Source: Pseudomonas serbica (GTDB lineage Bacteria > Pseudomonadota > Gammaproteobacteria > Pseudomonadales > Pseudomonadaceae). From it: a stretch of DNA of 64,000 nucleotides. The stretch is taken from assembly GCF_028823535.1 (NCBI RefSeq), contig NZ_JAQIYM010000001.1, positions 434,001 through 498,000 of the forward strand, written 5' to 3'. Positions within the stretch are counted from its first letter, which is position 1; each line of letters starts with the position of its first letter. The position numbers were made by a program, and so were the translations under genes. The notes beneath the pieces were generated by a model. It did not search any database, had not been told where the DNA came from, and saw only the letters and a list, made by a program, of their open reading frames with translations. Shown piece by piece: positions 34,465-44,375 of this stretch.

Positions 34465-35958
34465 TTACAGCTTGATCCAGGTCGCCTTCAGCTCGGTGTA
34501 CTTGTCGAACGCATGCAGCGACTTGTCGCGACCGTTGCCGGACTGCTTGAAGCCACCGAACGGCGCTGTCATGTCGCCGCCATCGTACTGGTTGACCCAT
34601 ACGCTACCAGCACGCAGTGCGCGAGCGGTCAGGTGCGCCTTGGAGATGTCCTTGGTCCACACTGCAGCGGCGAGGCCGTATGGCGTGTCGTTGGCGATCG
34701 CGATGGCTTCTTCGGCGGTATCGAAAGCGATGACCGACAGCACAGGACCGAAGATCTCTTCCTGGGCGATTTTCATCGCGTTGCTCACGCCATCGAAAAT
34801 CGTTGGTTCAACGTAGGTACCGCCCGTTTCCTGCAGCGTACGCTTGCCACCCGCGACGAGCTTGGCGCCGTCGCTGTGACCGGACTCGATGTACGACAGC
34901 ACGGTGTTCATCTGCTGGGTATCCACCAGCGCGCCGACGTTGGTCGCCGGGTCCAGCGGGTTGCCCGGCTTCCAGGTTTTCAGGGCTTCGATCACCAGCG
35001 GCAGGAATTGGTCCTTGATCGAGCGCTCCACCAGCAGGCGCGAACCGGCGGTGCAGACTTCGCCCTGGTTGAACGCAATGGCGCCGGCAGCGGCTTCAGC
35101 GGCCTCTTGCAGATTCGGCGCATCGGCGAAAACGATGTTCGGGCTCTTGCCACCGGCTTCGAGCCAGACGCGCTTCATGTTCGACTCGCCGGAGTAGATC
35201 AGCAGTTGCTTGGCGATCTTGGTCGAACCGGTGAACACCAGGGTGTCTACGTCATTATGCAGGGCCAGGGCCTTGCCGACGGTGTGACCGTAACCTGGCA
35301 GCACGTTGAGCACGCCTTTCGGGATGCCGGCTTCGACGGCCAGGGCAGCGATGCGGATGGCGGTCAGCGGGGATTTTTCGGATGGCTTGAGGATCACCGA
35401 GTTACCGGTGGACAACGCCGGGCCGAGCTTCCAGCAGGCCATCATCAGCGGGAAGTTCCACGGCACAATGGCACCGACAACGCCGACCGGCTCGCGAGTC
35501 ACCAGACCCAGCTGATCGTGCGGAGTAGCCGCCACTTCATCGTAGATCTTGTCGATGGCTTCGCCACTCCAGCTCAGGGCTTGCGCCGCACCAGGAACGT
35601 CGATGTACAGGGAATCGCTGATCGGCTTGCCCATGTCCAGGGTTTCAAGCAGGGCCAGCTCTTCGGCGTGCTGCTTGAGCAGGCCGGCGAAACGGATCAT
35701 GGTGGCTTTGCGTTTGGTCGGCGCCAGGCGCGACCAGACACCGGAATTGAAAGTGGCGCGGGCGTTTTCAACAGCGCGCTGGGCATCGGCGGCGTCACAG
35801 CTGGCAATCTTGCCCAGCAGGCGACCATCGACCGGGCTGATGCACTCGAAGGTCTCGGCAGAGACGGCATCGGTGTATTCGCCATTGATGTAGGCGCGGC
35901 CTTCGATCTTCAGATCGCGAGCGCGTTGCTCCCAGTCGGCACGAGTCAGGGTGGTCAT
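34465..35958 (-). CDS. kauB: Gamma-glutamyl-gamma-aminobutyraldehyde/4-guanidinobutyraldehyde dehydrogenase
   Basis: A 497-residue NAD(P)-dependent aldehyde dehydrogenase of normal length. The catalytic cysteine is C302 in NQGEVCTAGSR, the general base E267 in LEAGGKSPN, and cofactor residues lie in VPWNFPLMM and FTGSTKIAK. It resembles KauB/PauC (PA5312), which oxidises aldehydes formed in polyamine, agmatine and lysine breakdown. GAGGAGGA lies a few bases upstream of the ATG. It is divergent from a small cupin gene; the 234-base gap between contains two AT-rich palindromes that may be PauR sites. The oxidase at 23369 would supply its substrate. Confidence 0.9.
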   Translation of the reverse strand: MTTLTRADWEQRARDLKIEGRAYINGEYTDAVSAETFECISPVDGRLLGKIASCDAADAQRAVENARATFNSGVWSRLAPTKRKATMIRFAGLLKQHAEELALLETLDMGKPISDSLYIDVPGAAQALSWSGEAIDKIYDEVAATPHDQLGLVTREPVGVVGAIVPWNFPLMMACWKLGPALSTGNSVILKPSEKSPLTAIRIAALAVEAGIPKGVLNVLPGYGHTVGKALALHNDVDTLVFTGSTKIAKQLLIYSGESNMKRVWLEAGGKSPNIVFADAPNLQEAAEAAAGAIAFNQGEVCTAGSRLLVERSIKDQFLPLVIEALKTWKPGNPLDPATNVGALVDTQQMNTVLSYIESGHSDGAKLVAGGKRTLQETGGTYVEPTIFDGVSNAMKIAQEEIFGPVLSVIAFDTAEEAIAIANDTPYGLAAAVWTKDISKAHLTARALRAGSVWVNQYDGGDMTAPFGGFKQSGNGRDKSLHAFDKYTELKATWIKL

Positions 35959-36083
35959 GCGAGTGTCCTCCTCTTATTGAATACGACACCCGCGTTCTTC
36001 GCGGGCGCTGTCAGGAATTCTGCCCGGCCAGCCTGCTTTCGGCCCAAGGCAATCACCACCCTAAACCAGCGGCAGGTGAAGTT

Positions 36084-36141
36084 TCAATATATTTGACATA
36101 ACGCCGGCAAACGGCCTTGCGATGTTCATTTTAATAAACAT
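36084..36141. promoter_or_regulatory. Two AT-rich palindromes between kauB and the cupin gene
   Basis: tcaatatatttga (36084-36096) and atgttcattttaataaacat (36122-36141) are near-perfect dyads 25 bases apart in the divergent promoter region. A possible plus-strand promoter (TTGCGA at 36118, CATAGA about 17 bases on) overlaps the second. They are candidates for PauR or another dimeric regulator; the protein that binds is not known from sequence. Confidence 0.45.
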
Positions 36142-36192
36142 AGACTTTGGCTCTTTCAACCACTCGCGTCGCAATCACGGGGGAATACAACA

Positions 36193-36555
36193 ATGAGCAT
36201 CCAGAACATCGTCGACTTCAGCCAGGCCACCACCGAACCCGAGCGTTATCGCCCGGACCCGGCGAAAGTCCTCAAGGGCGACCCTGAGCAAGTGGTGTAC
36301 AACCACTACAACAGCCCATGCGGCCAGCTGAATGCCGGCGTATGGGAAGGCGCCGTCGGCCAGTGGCTGGTGAACTTCACCGAGCATGAATACTGCGAAA
36401 TCGTCCAGGGCGTTTCCGTGCTGCGCGACAACGACGGCAACAGCAAAACCGTACGCGCGGGCGATCGCTTCGTGATCCCGGCAGGCTTCCGGGGTACCTG
36501 GGAGGTGCTGGAGCCGTGCCGCAAGATTTATGTGGCGTTTGAGCAGAAGGCCTGA
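36193..36555 (+). CDS. Small cupin-domain protein
   Basis: A 120-residue single-domain cupin (DUF861/EutQ-like): AGVWEGAVGQWLVNF, HEYCEIVQG (metal-ligand region), VRAGDRFVIPAGFRGTWEV. The last strand, RKIYVAFEQ, is typical of the group. Members are often linked to amine or ureide catabolism, but the reaction is unknown. The gene is divergent from kauB, so a role in polyamine degradation is plausible, by context only. Confidence 0.8.
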   Translation: MSIQNIVDFSQATTEPERYRPDPAKVLKGDPEQVVYNHYNSPCGQLNAGVWEGAVGQWLVNFTEHEYCEIVQGVSVLRDNDGNSKTVRAGDRFVIPAGFRGTWEVLEPCRKIYVAFEQKA

Positions 36556-36573
36556 GGATTTTTGTTGTCAGGA

Positions 36574-36630
36574 AAGCCCGCTCCCACAGTTGCCCGCATT
36601 CCAATGGGGGAGCGAGCCTGCTCGCGAAGG
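36574..36630. repeat. Degenerate REP pair (class B)
   Basis: A shortened arm, aagcccgctcccaca (36574-36588), is followed by a full arm, gggagcgagcctgctcgcgaag (36608-36629). The first arm has lost its cgcgag end, so this copy is decayed. Confidence 0.65.
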
Positions 36631-36664
36631 GGCCGCCCCGACCAATGCAAAACCATCAGGCAAC

Positions 36665-36699
36665 AAAAAAGGCCCGTATCTCGCGATACGGGCCTTTTT
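36665..36699 (-). terminator. Terminator of rpmB-rpmG
   Basis: aaaaaaggcccgtatc-tcgc-gatacgggcctttttt has a perfect 10-pair stem and U tracts in both directions. It lies 20 bases after the rpmG stop. Confidence 0.93.
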
Positions 36700-36719
36700 C
36701 GTAAGTCGGGAAAAATCAA

Positions 36720-36875
36720 TTACTTGATTTTGCCTTCCTTGTAGATCACGTGCTTGCGAACAACCGGATCAAATTTCTTGATCTCGATTTTGTCCGGGGT
36801 AGTGCGCTTGTTCTTGTCGGTAGTGTAGAAGTGACCAGTACCGGCGCTCGAAATCAAACGAATCAATTCACGCAT
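36720..36875 (-). CDS. rpmG: 50S ribosomal protein L33
   Basis: A 51-residue ribosomal protein. Translation starts [19 protein letters not shown] and ends with [19 protein letters not shown]. It lacks the cysteine pairs of zinc-binding L33 forms, as usual for this group. AAGGGAG lies seven bases upstream. It is 11 bases after rpmB and co-transcribed with it. Confidence 0.97.
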   Translation of the reverse strand: MRELIRLISSAGTGHFYTTDKNKRTTPDKIEIKKFDPVVRKHVIYKEGKIK

Positions 36876-36886
36876 GATTAGCTCCC

Positions 36887-37120
36887 TTAGATCTTGCCAG
36901 CGGCGCGGATTTCGGCCAGCACGACAGTGATGCCACGCTTGTCGATGATGCGCATGCCTTTGGCAGATACGCGCAGACGCACGAAACGTTTCTCTTCTTC
37001 AACCCAGAAGCGGTGATGCTGCAGGTTCGGCAGGAAACGACGACGGGTTTTGTTATTTGCGTGGGAAATGTTATTCCCAGTCACCGGACCCTTACCGGTA
37101 ACTTGACAGACTCTCGACAT
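36887..37120 (-). CDS. rpmB: 50S ribosomal protein L28
   Basis: A 77-residue ribosomal protein of normal length. The N-terminus [20 protein letters not shown] and the basic [13 protein letters not shown] are the family marks; it is a zinc-free form with only one cysteine. It is first gene of the rpmBG operon. A sigma-70 promoter with 17-base spacing lies about 150 bases upstream. Confidence 0.97.
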   Translation of the reverse strand: MSRVCQVTGKGPVTGNNISHANNKTRRRFLPNLQHHRFWVEEEKRFVRLRVSAKGMRIIDKRGITVVLAEIRAAGKI

Positions 37121-37567
37121 GCCTCAGCCCTCTAAAACCACATGCCCAACCCGGCATGGGTTGGCCGCTTAATCTCTCAGTCATTTGGCGCCAGGCGCCG
37201 CGTTTCTTTAAGGGTCTTACCGGCTACACCTACAAACGAAGGAACCGGGCCCCTAGAAAAGAGCGCTGCTTTATACCAGAAAGACTCGAGTGCAACAACA
37301 TTCGGTGTGCGCCGAGTTGATAAAAAACCCGTTTTTCAGCCGCCAAGCGCCTTGAATCAAGGCTATCGTCGATTTCGACCGCTCGTCGCAGAGAATCTGC
37401 CCGACAGGCCAATCGGGCTTTTTTCCAATCAGCGCTCACCAGAATCGCTCGGCTATAGTCCCCTGAAATCGAAAAAGGGGATAGTCATTTGCAATCCAGC
37501 CCACTAGGGTAAGCCTTTTCCAGACTGCACTCGCAGATGGGCCTTCGATCTGTAAAGGAACCCGACC
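37121..37567. other. Promoter region between rpmB and the binding-protein gene
   Basis: These 447 bases contain the divergent promoters but no supported gene. A 121-codon open frame on the plus strand (37142-37507) has no recognised domain, no ribosome site and irregular composition, so it is not called. A TATAGT -10-like word at 37454-37459 could serve the plus-strand gene. The stretch 37320-37345 (aaaaaacccgttttt) is a weak hairpin. Confidence 0.5.
37270..37298 (-). promoter_or_regulatory. Sigma-70 promoter of rpmB-rpmG
   Basis: On the minus strand, TTGTTG (37293-37298) and TATAAA (37270-37275) are separated by exactly 17 bases. The leader to rpmB would be about 140 bases long. A GC-rich discriminator follows, as expected for ribosomal operons. 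Confidence 0.65.
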
Positions 37568-39154
37568 ATGCGCCTCGCTGCCCTACCGCTGTTGCTTGCC
37601 CCGCTCCTGCTGGGCCCACAGGCCTTCGCCGCCGCCCTGAGCGTGTGCACCGAGGCCAGCCCGGAAGGGTTCGATGTGGTGCAATACAACTCGCTGACCA
37701 CCACCAACGCCTCAGCCGATGTGCTGATGAACCGCCTGGTGGATTTCGACACCGCCAGCGGCAAAGTGGTCGCCAGCCTCGCGGACAGCTGGGAAGTCAC
37801 CCCGGATGGCCTGACCTACGTCTTCAAGTTGCACCCTCAGGTGAAATTTCACCGCACCGAGTATTTCAACCCGACGCGGGAATTGACGGCCGAGGACGTG
37901 AAGTTCAGCTTCGACCGGATGCTCGACCCAGCCAACCCATGGCACAAAGTCGCCCAGAGCGGTTTTCCCCACGCTCAATCGATGCAATTGCCCGCGCTGA
38001 TCAAGAAGATCGACGCGCTGGACCCGCTGACCGTACGCTTTACCCTGGATCACCCGGACTCCACCTTTCTCGCCACCCTCAGCATGGGTTTCGCCTCGAT
38101 CTACTCGGCGGAGTACGCCGACAAGCTGATGAAAGCCGGCACGCCAGAGAAGCTCAACAGCCAGCCGATTGGCACGGGACCATTCGTGTTCACACGCTTT
38201 CAGAAGGACGCCACCGTTCGCTACAAAGCCAATGCCGACTACTTCGGCGGCAAGCCCTCGGTCGACCCGCTCATCTTTGCCATCACCCCCGACGCCAACG
38301 TGCGCTTGCAGAAACTGCGCCGCAATGAATGCCAGATCGCCCTGTCGCCCAAGCCTCTGGATGTACAGGCCGCGATGAAAGAGCCAACGTTGAAAGTCGA
38401 AAAGACTGACGCCTTCATGACCGCCTTCGTTGCCATCAACAGTCAACACCCCCCCTTGGACAAACCTGAGGTGCGCCAGGCGATCAACCTCGCCTTCGAC
38501 AAGGCCAACTACGTAAAAGCCGTGTTCGAGGACACCGCCGAACCCGCCAACGGCCCCTACCCGCCCAACACCTGGAGCTATGCGAAAGCATTGCCGGGCT
38601 ACCCCCGTGACATCGAGAAGGCCAAGGCATTGATGGCCAAGGCAGGGCTCAAGGAGGGTTTCCAGACCACGATCTGGACCCGTCCGTCTGGCAGCCTGCT
38701 GAACCCCAACCCGAGCCTGGGTGCCCAGTTGCTGCAGTCCGACCTGGCGGAAATCGGCATTCAAGCGGAAATTCGCGTGATCGAATGGGGCGAACTGATC
38801 CGCCGCGCCAAGGCTGGTGAACACGACCTGTTGTTCATGGGCTGGGCCGGTGACAACGGCGACCCGGACAACTTCCTCACGCCGCAGTTTTCCTGCGCCG
38901 CAGTCAAGTCCGGGACCAACTTTGCCCGCTATTGCAACCAGGACCTGGACAAGTTGATCAGCGCCGGCAAGACCACCGGCGAGCAAGGTGTGCGCACCAA
39001 ACTCTACGAACAGGCGCAGACGCAAATCCAGCAACAGGCGTTGTGGCTGCCGCTGGCTCATCCGACGGCCTTCGCGCTGACGAACAAGAATGTCGAGGGT
39101 TATTCGGTGAGCCCGTTCGGGCGGCAGGACTACTCCAAGGTCAACATCAAATAG
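37568..39154 (+). CDS. Periplasmic dipeptide/oligopeptide-binding protein (DppA-like)
   Basis: A 528-residue solute-binding protein of family 5. The signal peptide (LPLLLAPLLLGPQAFAA, cleavage near residue 21) is followed by LSVCTEASPEGFDVVQYN. The family hallmarks are the TAEDVKFSFDRM segment (about 101-112) and QLLQSDLAEIGIQAEI (about 379-394). It delivers di- or oligopeptides to an ABC importer. No permease or ATPase genes lie next to it, so it must dock on a transporter encoded elsewhere, as several orphan DppA paralogues do in Pseudomonas. AAGGAA precedes the ATG. Confidence 0.9.
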   Translation: MRLAALPLLLAPLLLGPQAFAAALSVCTEASPEGFDVVQYNSLTTTNASADVLMNRLVDFDTASGKVVASLADSWEVTPDGLTYVFKLHPQVKFHRTEYFNPTRELTAEDVKFSFDRMLDPANPWHKVAQSGFPHAQSMQLPALIKKIDALDPLTVRFTLDHPDSTFLATLSMGFASIYSAEYADKLMKAGTPEKLNSQPIGTGPFVFTRFQKDATVRYKANADYFGGKPSVDPLIFAITPDANVRLQKLRRNECQIALSPKPLDVQAAMKEPTLKVEKTDAFMTAFVAINSQHPPLDKPEVRQAINLAFDKANYVKAVFEDTAEPANGPYPPNTWSYAKALPGYPRDIEKAKALMAKAGLKEGFQTTIWTRPSGSLLNPNPSLGAQLLQSDLAEIGIQAEIRVIEWGELIRRAKAGEHDLLFMGWAGDNGDPDNFLTPQFSCAAVKSGTNFARYCNQDLDKLISAGKTTGEQGVRTKLYEQAQTQIQQQALWLPLAHPTAFALTNKNVEGYSVSPFGRQDYSKVNIK

Positions 39155-39163
39155 TCCGCCCCG

Positions 39164-39216
39164 ACGCAAAACTCTGTAGGCGCCGGCTTGCTGCGGGCGC
39201 CTACAAGGTTTTGCGT
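39164..39216. terminator. Convergent hairpin, REP-like, between binding protein and radC
   Basis: acgcaaaactctgtaggcgcc and ggcgcctacaaggttttgcgt pair with two mismatches. The core contains the ctgtagg and ggcttgc words of class A REPs. It probably ends both transcripts. Confidence 0.65.
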
Positions 39217-39219
39217 GCT

Positions 39220-39894
39220 TCACATCCAGCCGTACTCCGCCATGGACAACGGATCGCCGTCGCCGATGATGAAATGGTCGAGTACCCGCACATCGATCAG
39301 GTCCAGCGCCTTTTGCAGGCGCTTGGTCAGCACCCTGTCGGCCTGGCTGGGGTCGGTGTTGCCCGACGGATGGTTGTGGCACAGGATCAATGCAGCGGCA
39401 TTGTGTGCCAGTGCACGCTTGACCACTTGCCGCGGATGAACGCTGGTGTTGTCGATCGAGCCGCGAAACAGCACCTCAAAATCCAAGACCTGATTCCGGG
39501 AATCGAGAAACAGGCAGCCGAATACCTCGTGGGGTTCATGGCGCAACATCGCCTTGAGGTATTCACGCACCACCTGCGGATTTTCCAGCGCCGACTTTTC
39601 CCGCGCGCGCTCGGCCAGATGGCGCTTGCTCATTTCCTGGGCAGCCTGCAATTGCGCGAACTTCGCCGGCCCAAGTCCCAACTGCTTGCTGAACGCCTCC
39701 TGATCGGCTTCCAGGAGCAAACGCAGGCTGCCAAACTGACTCAACAGGTGTCGGGCCAGGTCTACGGCGCTTTTACCCACCACGCCGGTTCGTAAAAATA
39801 TCGCCAGCAGCTCGGCGTCCGAAAGACTTCCCGCGCCCTGTTCAAGCAACCTCTCCCGCGGCCGTTCCGCCGACGGCCAATCGCGAATACTCAT
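39220..39894 (-). CDS. radC: RadC/YicR-family JAMM protein
   Basis: A 224-residue protein of normal length. A helix-hairpin-helix region near the N-terminus ([17 protein letters not shown], about 70-86) is followed by the JAMM metalloprotease-fold motif ([14 protein letters not shown], about 174-187) with its upstream Glu. It was named for DNA repair, but a repair role is not established and the biochemical activity is unknown. It stands divergent from coaBC, in the order found in many gammaproteobacteria. Confidence 0.92.
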   Translation of the reverse strand: MSIRDWPSAERPRERLLEQGAGSLSDAELLAIFLRTGVVGKSAVDLARHLLSQFGSLRLLLEADQEAFSKQLGLGPAKFAQLQAAQEMSKRHLAERAREKSALENPQVVREYLKAMLRHEPHEVFGCLFLDSRNQVLDFEVLFRGSIDNTSVHPRQVVKRALAHNAAALILCHNHPSGNTDPSQADRVLTKRLQKALDLIDVRVLDHFIIGDGDPLSMAEYGWM

Positions 39895-40029
39895 AGCACC
39901 TCCCTGTCTGTGGGCGCCGCTGTTCCGTAGCGGTCGCTGTGATATCGTAGCCCATCTTTTTTGCGGGCGATTTCACTCCTGGGGAGGGGGTATCGCAACG
40001 CAGTCATCAACGAAATGAAAGGCAGGCCT

Positions 40030-41238
40030 ATGCAGCGGCTGTATCGGAAACGCATTGTTCTGGGCGTCGGCGGCGGTATCGCCGCCTACAAGAGCGCCGA
40101 CCTGGTTCGCCGCCTGATCGACCAGGGCGCCGAAGTGCGCGTGGTCATGACCCGGGGCGGCGCCGAGTTCATCACTCCACTGACCATGCAGGCCCTGTCC
40201 GGGCATCCGGTCCACCTGGACCTGCTGGACCCGGCGGCCGAAGCCGCAATGGGCCACATCGAACTGGCCAAATGGGCCGACCTGGTACTGATCGCACCCG
40301 CCACCGCCGACTTGATCGCGCGCCTGGCCCAGGGCATTGCCGATGACTTGCTGACCACGCTGGTGCTGGCCACCGACGCCGTGGTTGCCGTCGCTCCAGC
40401 GATGAATCAGGCCATGTGGCGCGACCCGGCCACCCAGGCCAACCTGCAAACCCTCGAAAGCCGTGACATCAAGGCCTTCGGCCCGGCCTCCGGCAGTCAG
40501 GCCTGCGGCGACGTCGGCCTGGGGCGCATGCTCGAAGCCACGGAACTGGCCCAATGCGCGGCAGACTGCTTCCAGCGTCAGGCACTGACCGGCAAGCATG
40601 TGCTGATCACCGCCGGCCCGACCCAGGAAAACATCGACCCGGTGCGCTACATCACCAACCACAGCTCCGGAAAAATGGGCTTTGCCCTGGCCGAAGCGGC
40701 GGTTGAAGCCGGTGCCCGCGTCACCCTGATCACCGGCCCCGTGCACCTGCCGACCCCGGATCGTGTCACGCGCATCGACGTGGTCAGTGCCCGCGACATG
40801 CTCGCCGCGTGTGAAGCGGCAATTCCTTGCGACCTGTTTATCGCCTCGGCTGCGGTCGCGGATTACCGCCCGGAAGTCGTCGCGCCACAAAAACTCAAGA
40901 AAGATCCTACGAACGGCGACGGCTTGTTGCTACAAATGGTGCGAAACCCGGACATCCTGGCCAGCATCGCCACACGCCCCGACCGTCCGTTCAGTGTCGG
41001 TTTCGCCGCCGAAACCGAACACCTGCTCGACTACGCTGCCCGCAAGCTGAAAGACAAGAACCTCGATTTGATCGTCGCCAACGACGTCGCCAACCCGAGC
41101 ATTGGCTTCAACAGCGAAGAAAACGCCTGCAGCGTGATCGACCGTGAGCTTCACGCCACACTCTTCGCCCAGACCAGCAAGAGCAAGATTGCTCGCCAGC
41201 TGATCACTTTTATCGCCGAACGTCTGAACCAGGTTTAA
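40030..41238 (+). CDS. coaBC: Bifunctional phosphopantothenoylcysteine decarboxylase/phosphopantothenate-cysteine ligase
   Basis: A 402-residue enzyme for two steps of coenzyme A synthesis. The CoaC half (1-185) begins [19 protein letters not shown] with FMN-binding and active-site residues ([22 protein letters not shown]). The CoaB half (about 190-400) contains [25 protein letters not shown] and the lysine-rich AAVADYRP...KLKK segment. ATG 40030 gives the standard MQRLYRKR start with AAGGCAGG upstream; earlier starts at 39961 and 40015 lack ribosome sites. The dut gene follows after five bases. Confidence 0.96.
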   Translation: MQRLYRKRIVLGVGGGIAAYKSADLVRRLIDQGAEVRVVMTRGGAEFITPLTMQALSGHPVHLDLLDPAAEAAMGHIELAKWADLVLIAPATADLIARLAQGIADDLLTTLVLATDAVVAVAPAMNQAMWRDPATQANLQTLESRDIKAFGPASGSQACGDVGLGRMLEATELAQCAADCFQRQALTGKHVLITAGPTQENIDPVRYITNHSSGKMGFALAEAAVEAGARVTLITGPVHLPTPDRVTRIDVVSARDMLAACEAAIPCDLFIASAAVADYRPEVVAPQKLKKDPTNGDGLLLQMVRNPDILASIATRPDRPFSVGFAAETEHLLDYAARKLKDKNLDLIVANDVANPSIGFNSEENACSVIDRELHATLFAQTSKSKIARQLITFIAERLNQV

Positions 41239-41243
41239 TTTAC

Positions 41244-41699
41244 ATGCACGCTTTGCAAGCCAAGATCCTCGATCCCCGCATCGGTACCGAATTCCCGCTG
41301 CCGCAGTACGCCACGCCAGGCTCTGCCGGCCTTGACCTGCGCGCCATGCTGGAGCAGGACATCGTGATCAAGCCGGGTGAAACCGTATTGATCCCCACCG
41401 GCCTGTCGGTCTACATCGGCGACCCGAACCTGGCGGCGCTTATCCTGCCGCGCTCCGGCCTGGGCCATAAGCACGGCATCGTCCTGGGTAACCTGGTCGG
41501 GCTGATTGACTCCGACTACCAGGGACCGCTGATGGTCTCTTGCTGGAACCGTGGCCAGACAGACTTCACCATGGCCGTTGGCGAGCGTCTGGCGCAACTG
41601 GTGCTGGTGCCGGTGGTGCAGGCGCATTTCGAGATGGTTGAAGAGTTCGTCGAGACCCAGCGCGGTACCGGCGGCTTCGGTCATTCCGGCAGCCGCTGA
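41244..41699 (+). CDS. dut: Deoxyuridine 5'-triphosphate nucleotidohydrolase
   Basis: A 151-residue trimeric dUTPase with its five motifs: [41 protein letters not shown] and the C-terminal [10 protein letters not shown] arm. It hydrolyses dUTP to dUMP and keeps uracil out of DNA. It follows coaBC directly and shares its transcript; algC follows after a 180-base gap. Confidence 0.97.
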   Translation: MHALQAKILDPRIGTEFPLPQYATPGSAGLDLRAMLEQDIVIKPGETVLIPTGLSVYIGDPNLAALILPRSGLGHKHGIVLGNLVGLIDSDYQGPLMVSCWNRGQTDFTMAVGERLAQLVLVPVVQAHFEMVEEFVETQRGTGGFGHSGSR

Positions 41700-41825
41700 T
41701 ACGCAATCTATACGCCTGAAATCAAGGGATTGACCGGTCCAAAAGCCGCTCGCGTTGCTGGCATGGCCTTTTCGCACCACGAACTCTGCGCGAAAAACGC
41801 CGTCATACCTTTCAGTTTGAACCTG

Positions 41826-41846
41826 CCGGCGAGTCATTCGCCGGCC
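41826..41846 (+). promoter_or_regulatory. Hairpin in the algC leader
   Basis: gccggcga-gtcat-tcgccggc is a perfect 8-pair stem 36 bases before the algC start. There is no U tract directly after it. It may be the end of the coaBC-dut transcript or part of the algC leader. No clear AlgR-type CCGTTCGTC site was found in the gap. Confidence 0.5.
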
Positions 41847-41881
41847 TGTCCAGCCACTTTCAAAATGGAGCATTACCCCAG

Positions 41882-43279
41882 ATGAGCACCCCAGTGCGCG
41901 TTGCCCCCAAGTTCCCCGACAGCATTTTCCGCGCCTATGACATACGCGGCACCGTCCCGGAATTTCTCAACGCCGAAACGGCTTACTGGCTCGGTCGCGC
42001 CATCGGTGCCCAGAGTCTGGCCCAGGATGAACCTAACGTTTGCGTAGGCCGTGACGGACGCCTCTCTGGCCCGGAGCTGGTCGAACAGTTGATCCAAGGC
42101 CTGGCCGACAGCGGTTGCCATGTCAGCGACGTCGGCCTGGTGCCAACTCCGGCGCTGTACTACGCCGCCAACGTACTGGCCGGCAAGTCCGGCGTAATGC
42201 TCACCGGCAGCCACAACCCATCGAACTACAACGGCTTCAAGATCGTCATTGCCGGCGACACCCTGGCCAATGAACAGATCCAGGCCCTCCATGACCGCCT
42301 CAAGACCAACGACCTGACCAGCAGCAAGGGCAGCATCACAAAAGTCGAGATCCTCGACCGCTACAGCACCGAAATCGTCCAGGACATCAAGCTGGCCCGC
42401 CGCCTGAAAGTCGTGGTGGACTGCGGCAATGGCGCGGCCGGCGTGATCGCCCCGCAATTGATCGAAGCGCTGAACTGCGAAGTCATCCCGCTGTTCTGTG
42501 AAGTCGACGGCAACTTCCCCAACCATCACCCGGATCCGGGCAAGCCTGAAAACCTCGTCGACCTGATCGCCAAGGTCAAGGAAACCAACGCCGATCTCGG
42601 CCTGGCTTTCGACGGCGACGGCGACCGCGTCGGTGTGGTGACCAACACCGGCAGCATCGTCTTCCCTGACCGCTTGCTGATGCTGTTCGCCCGCGACGTC
42701 GTGGCGCGCAACCCGAACGCGGAAATCATCTTCGACGTCAAATGCACCCGTCGCCTGATCCCGCTGATCAAGGAATATGGCGGTCGTCCGCTGATGTGGA
42801 AGACCGGTCACTCGCTGATCAAAAAGAAAATGAAACAATCCGGCGCCCTGTTGGCCGGCGAAATGAGCGGGCACATCTTCTTCAAGGAGCGCTGGTTCGG
42901 TTTCGACGACGGCATTTACAGCGCCGCGCGGTTGCTGGAAATCCTCAGCAAGGAAAAATCCTCGGCCGAAGAGCTGTTCGCGACCTTCCCGAACGATATT
43001 TCTACGCCGGAAATCAATATCCATGTGACCGAAGAGAGCAAATTCAGCATCATTGATGCATTGCACGACGCGAAGTGGGGCGAAGGCGCCGACCTGACCA
43101 CCATTGACGGCGTGCGAGTCGACTATGCCAAAGGCTGGGGCCTGGTTCGCGCTTCCAACACCACACCGGTGCTGGTCCTGCGTTTCGAGGCCGATGACGA
43201 GGCTGAATTGCAACGCATCAAGGACGTTTTCCACGTCCAGTTGAAGCGTGTTGCACCTGATCTCCAACTACCGTTCTGA
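41882..43279 (+). CDS. algC: Phosphomannomutase/phosphoglucomutase
   Basis: A 465-residue enzyme that interconverts 6- and 1-phospho forms of mannose and glucose, feeding alginate, LPS and other polysaccharides. The phosphoserine is S110 in LTGSHNPSNYNGFK; the metal loop is DGDGDRVG (about 242-249); the sugar-specificity loop is GEMSGHIFF (about 326-334). The phosphate-contact region near the C-terminus is RASNTTPVLVLRFEA. It lies between dut and argB, the usual Pseudomonas order. The N-terminus matches the short form of AlgC. Confidence 0.96.
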   Translation: MSTPVRVAPKFPDSIFRAYDIRGTVPEFLNAETAYWLGRAIGAQSLAQDEPNVCVGRDGRLSGPELVEQLIQGLADSGCHVSDVGLVPTPALYYAANVLAGKSGVMLTGSHNPSNYNGFKIVIAGDTLANEQIQALHDRLKTNDLTSSKGSITKVEILDRYSTEIVQDIKLARRLKVVVDCGNGAAGVIAPQLIEALNCEVIPLFCEVDGNFPNHHPDPGKPENLVDLIAKVKETNADLGLAFDGDGDRVGVVTNTGSIVFPDRLLMLFARDVVARNPNAEIIFDVKCTRRLIPLIKEYGGRPLMWKTGHSLIKKKMKQSGALLAGEMSGHIFFKERWFGFDDGIYSAARLLEILSKEKSSAEELFATFPNDISTPEINIHVTEESKFSIIDALHDAKWGEGADLTTIDGVRVDYAKGWGLVRASNTTPVLVLRFEADDEAELQRIKDVFHVQLKRVAPDLQLPF

Positions 43280-43296
43280 TTCACCCGGAGCCCTGA

Positions 43297-44202
<906 letters not shown>

Positions 44203-44220
44203 GCAACACACGAACAAAAA

Positions 44221-44258
44221 GACCCCGCTCAGCCTGGCTGAGCGGGGTCTTTTTTTTG
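44221..44258 (+). terminator. Terminator of the algC-argB transcript
   Basis: gaccccgctcagcc-tgg-ctgagcggggtc is followed by eight T residues. It is a textbook strong intrinsic terminator 18 bases after argB. Confidence 0.96.
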
Positions 44259-44281
44259 CGGCGATGAACTGCGGCGCTTCT

Positions 44282-44345
44282 ATCGCTGGCAAGCCAGCGC
44301 CTACAGGTATATCACCGATTCTGTAGGAGCTGGCTTGCCAGCGAT
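44282..44345. repeat. Paired REP (class A), inverted arm order
   Basis: atcgctggcaagccagcgcctacag and ctgtaggagctggcttgccagcgat lie 14 bases apart. Here the ctgtagg ends face inward, opposite to the pairs at 11475 and 16169. Confidence 0.85.
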
Positions 44346-44375
44346 GGCGATTAAACGGGCAACGCCAGCGTCAGA

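Noticed and set aside
37142..37507. 121-codon open frame upstream of the peptide-binding protein
   Set aside because: No ribosome site, no domain, and it overlaps the clear rpmB promoter on the other strand.
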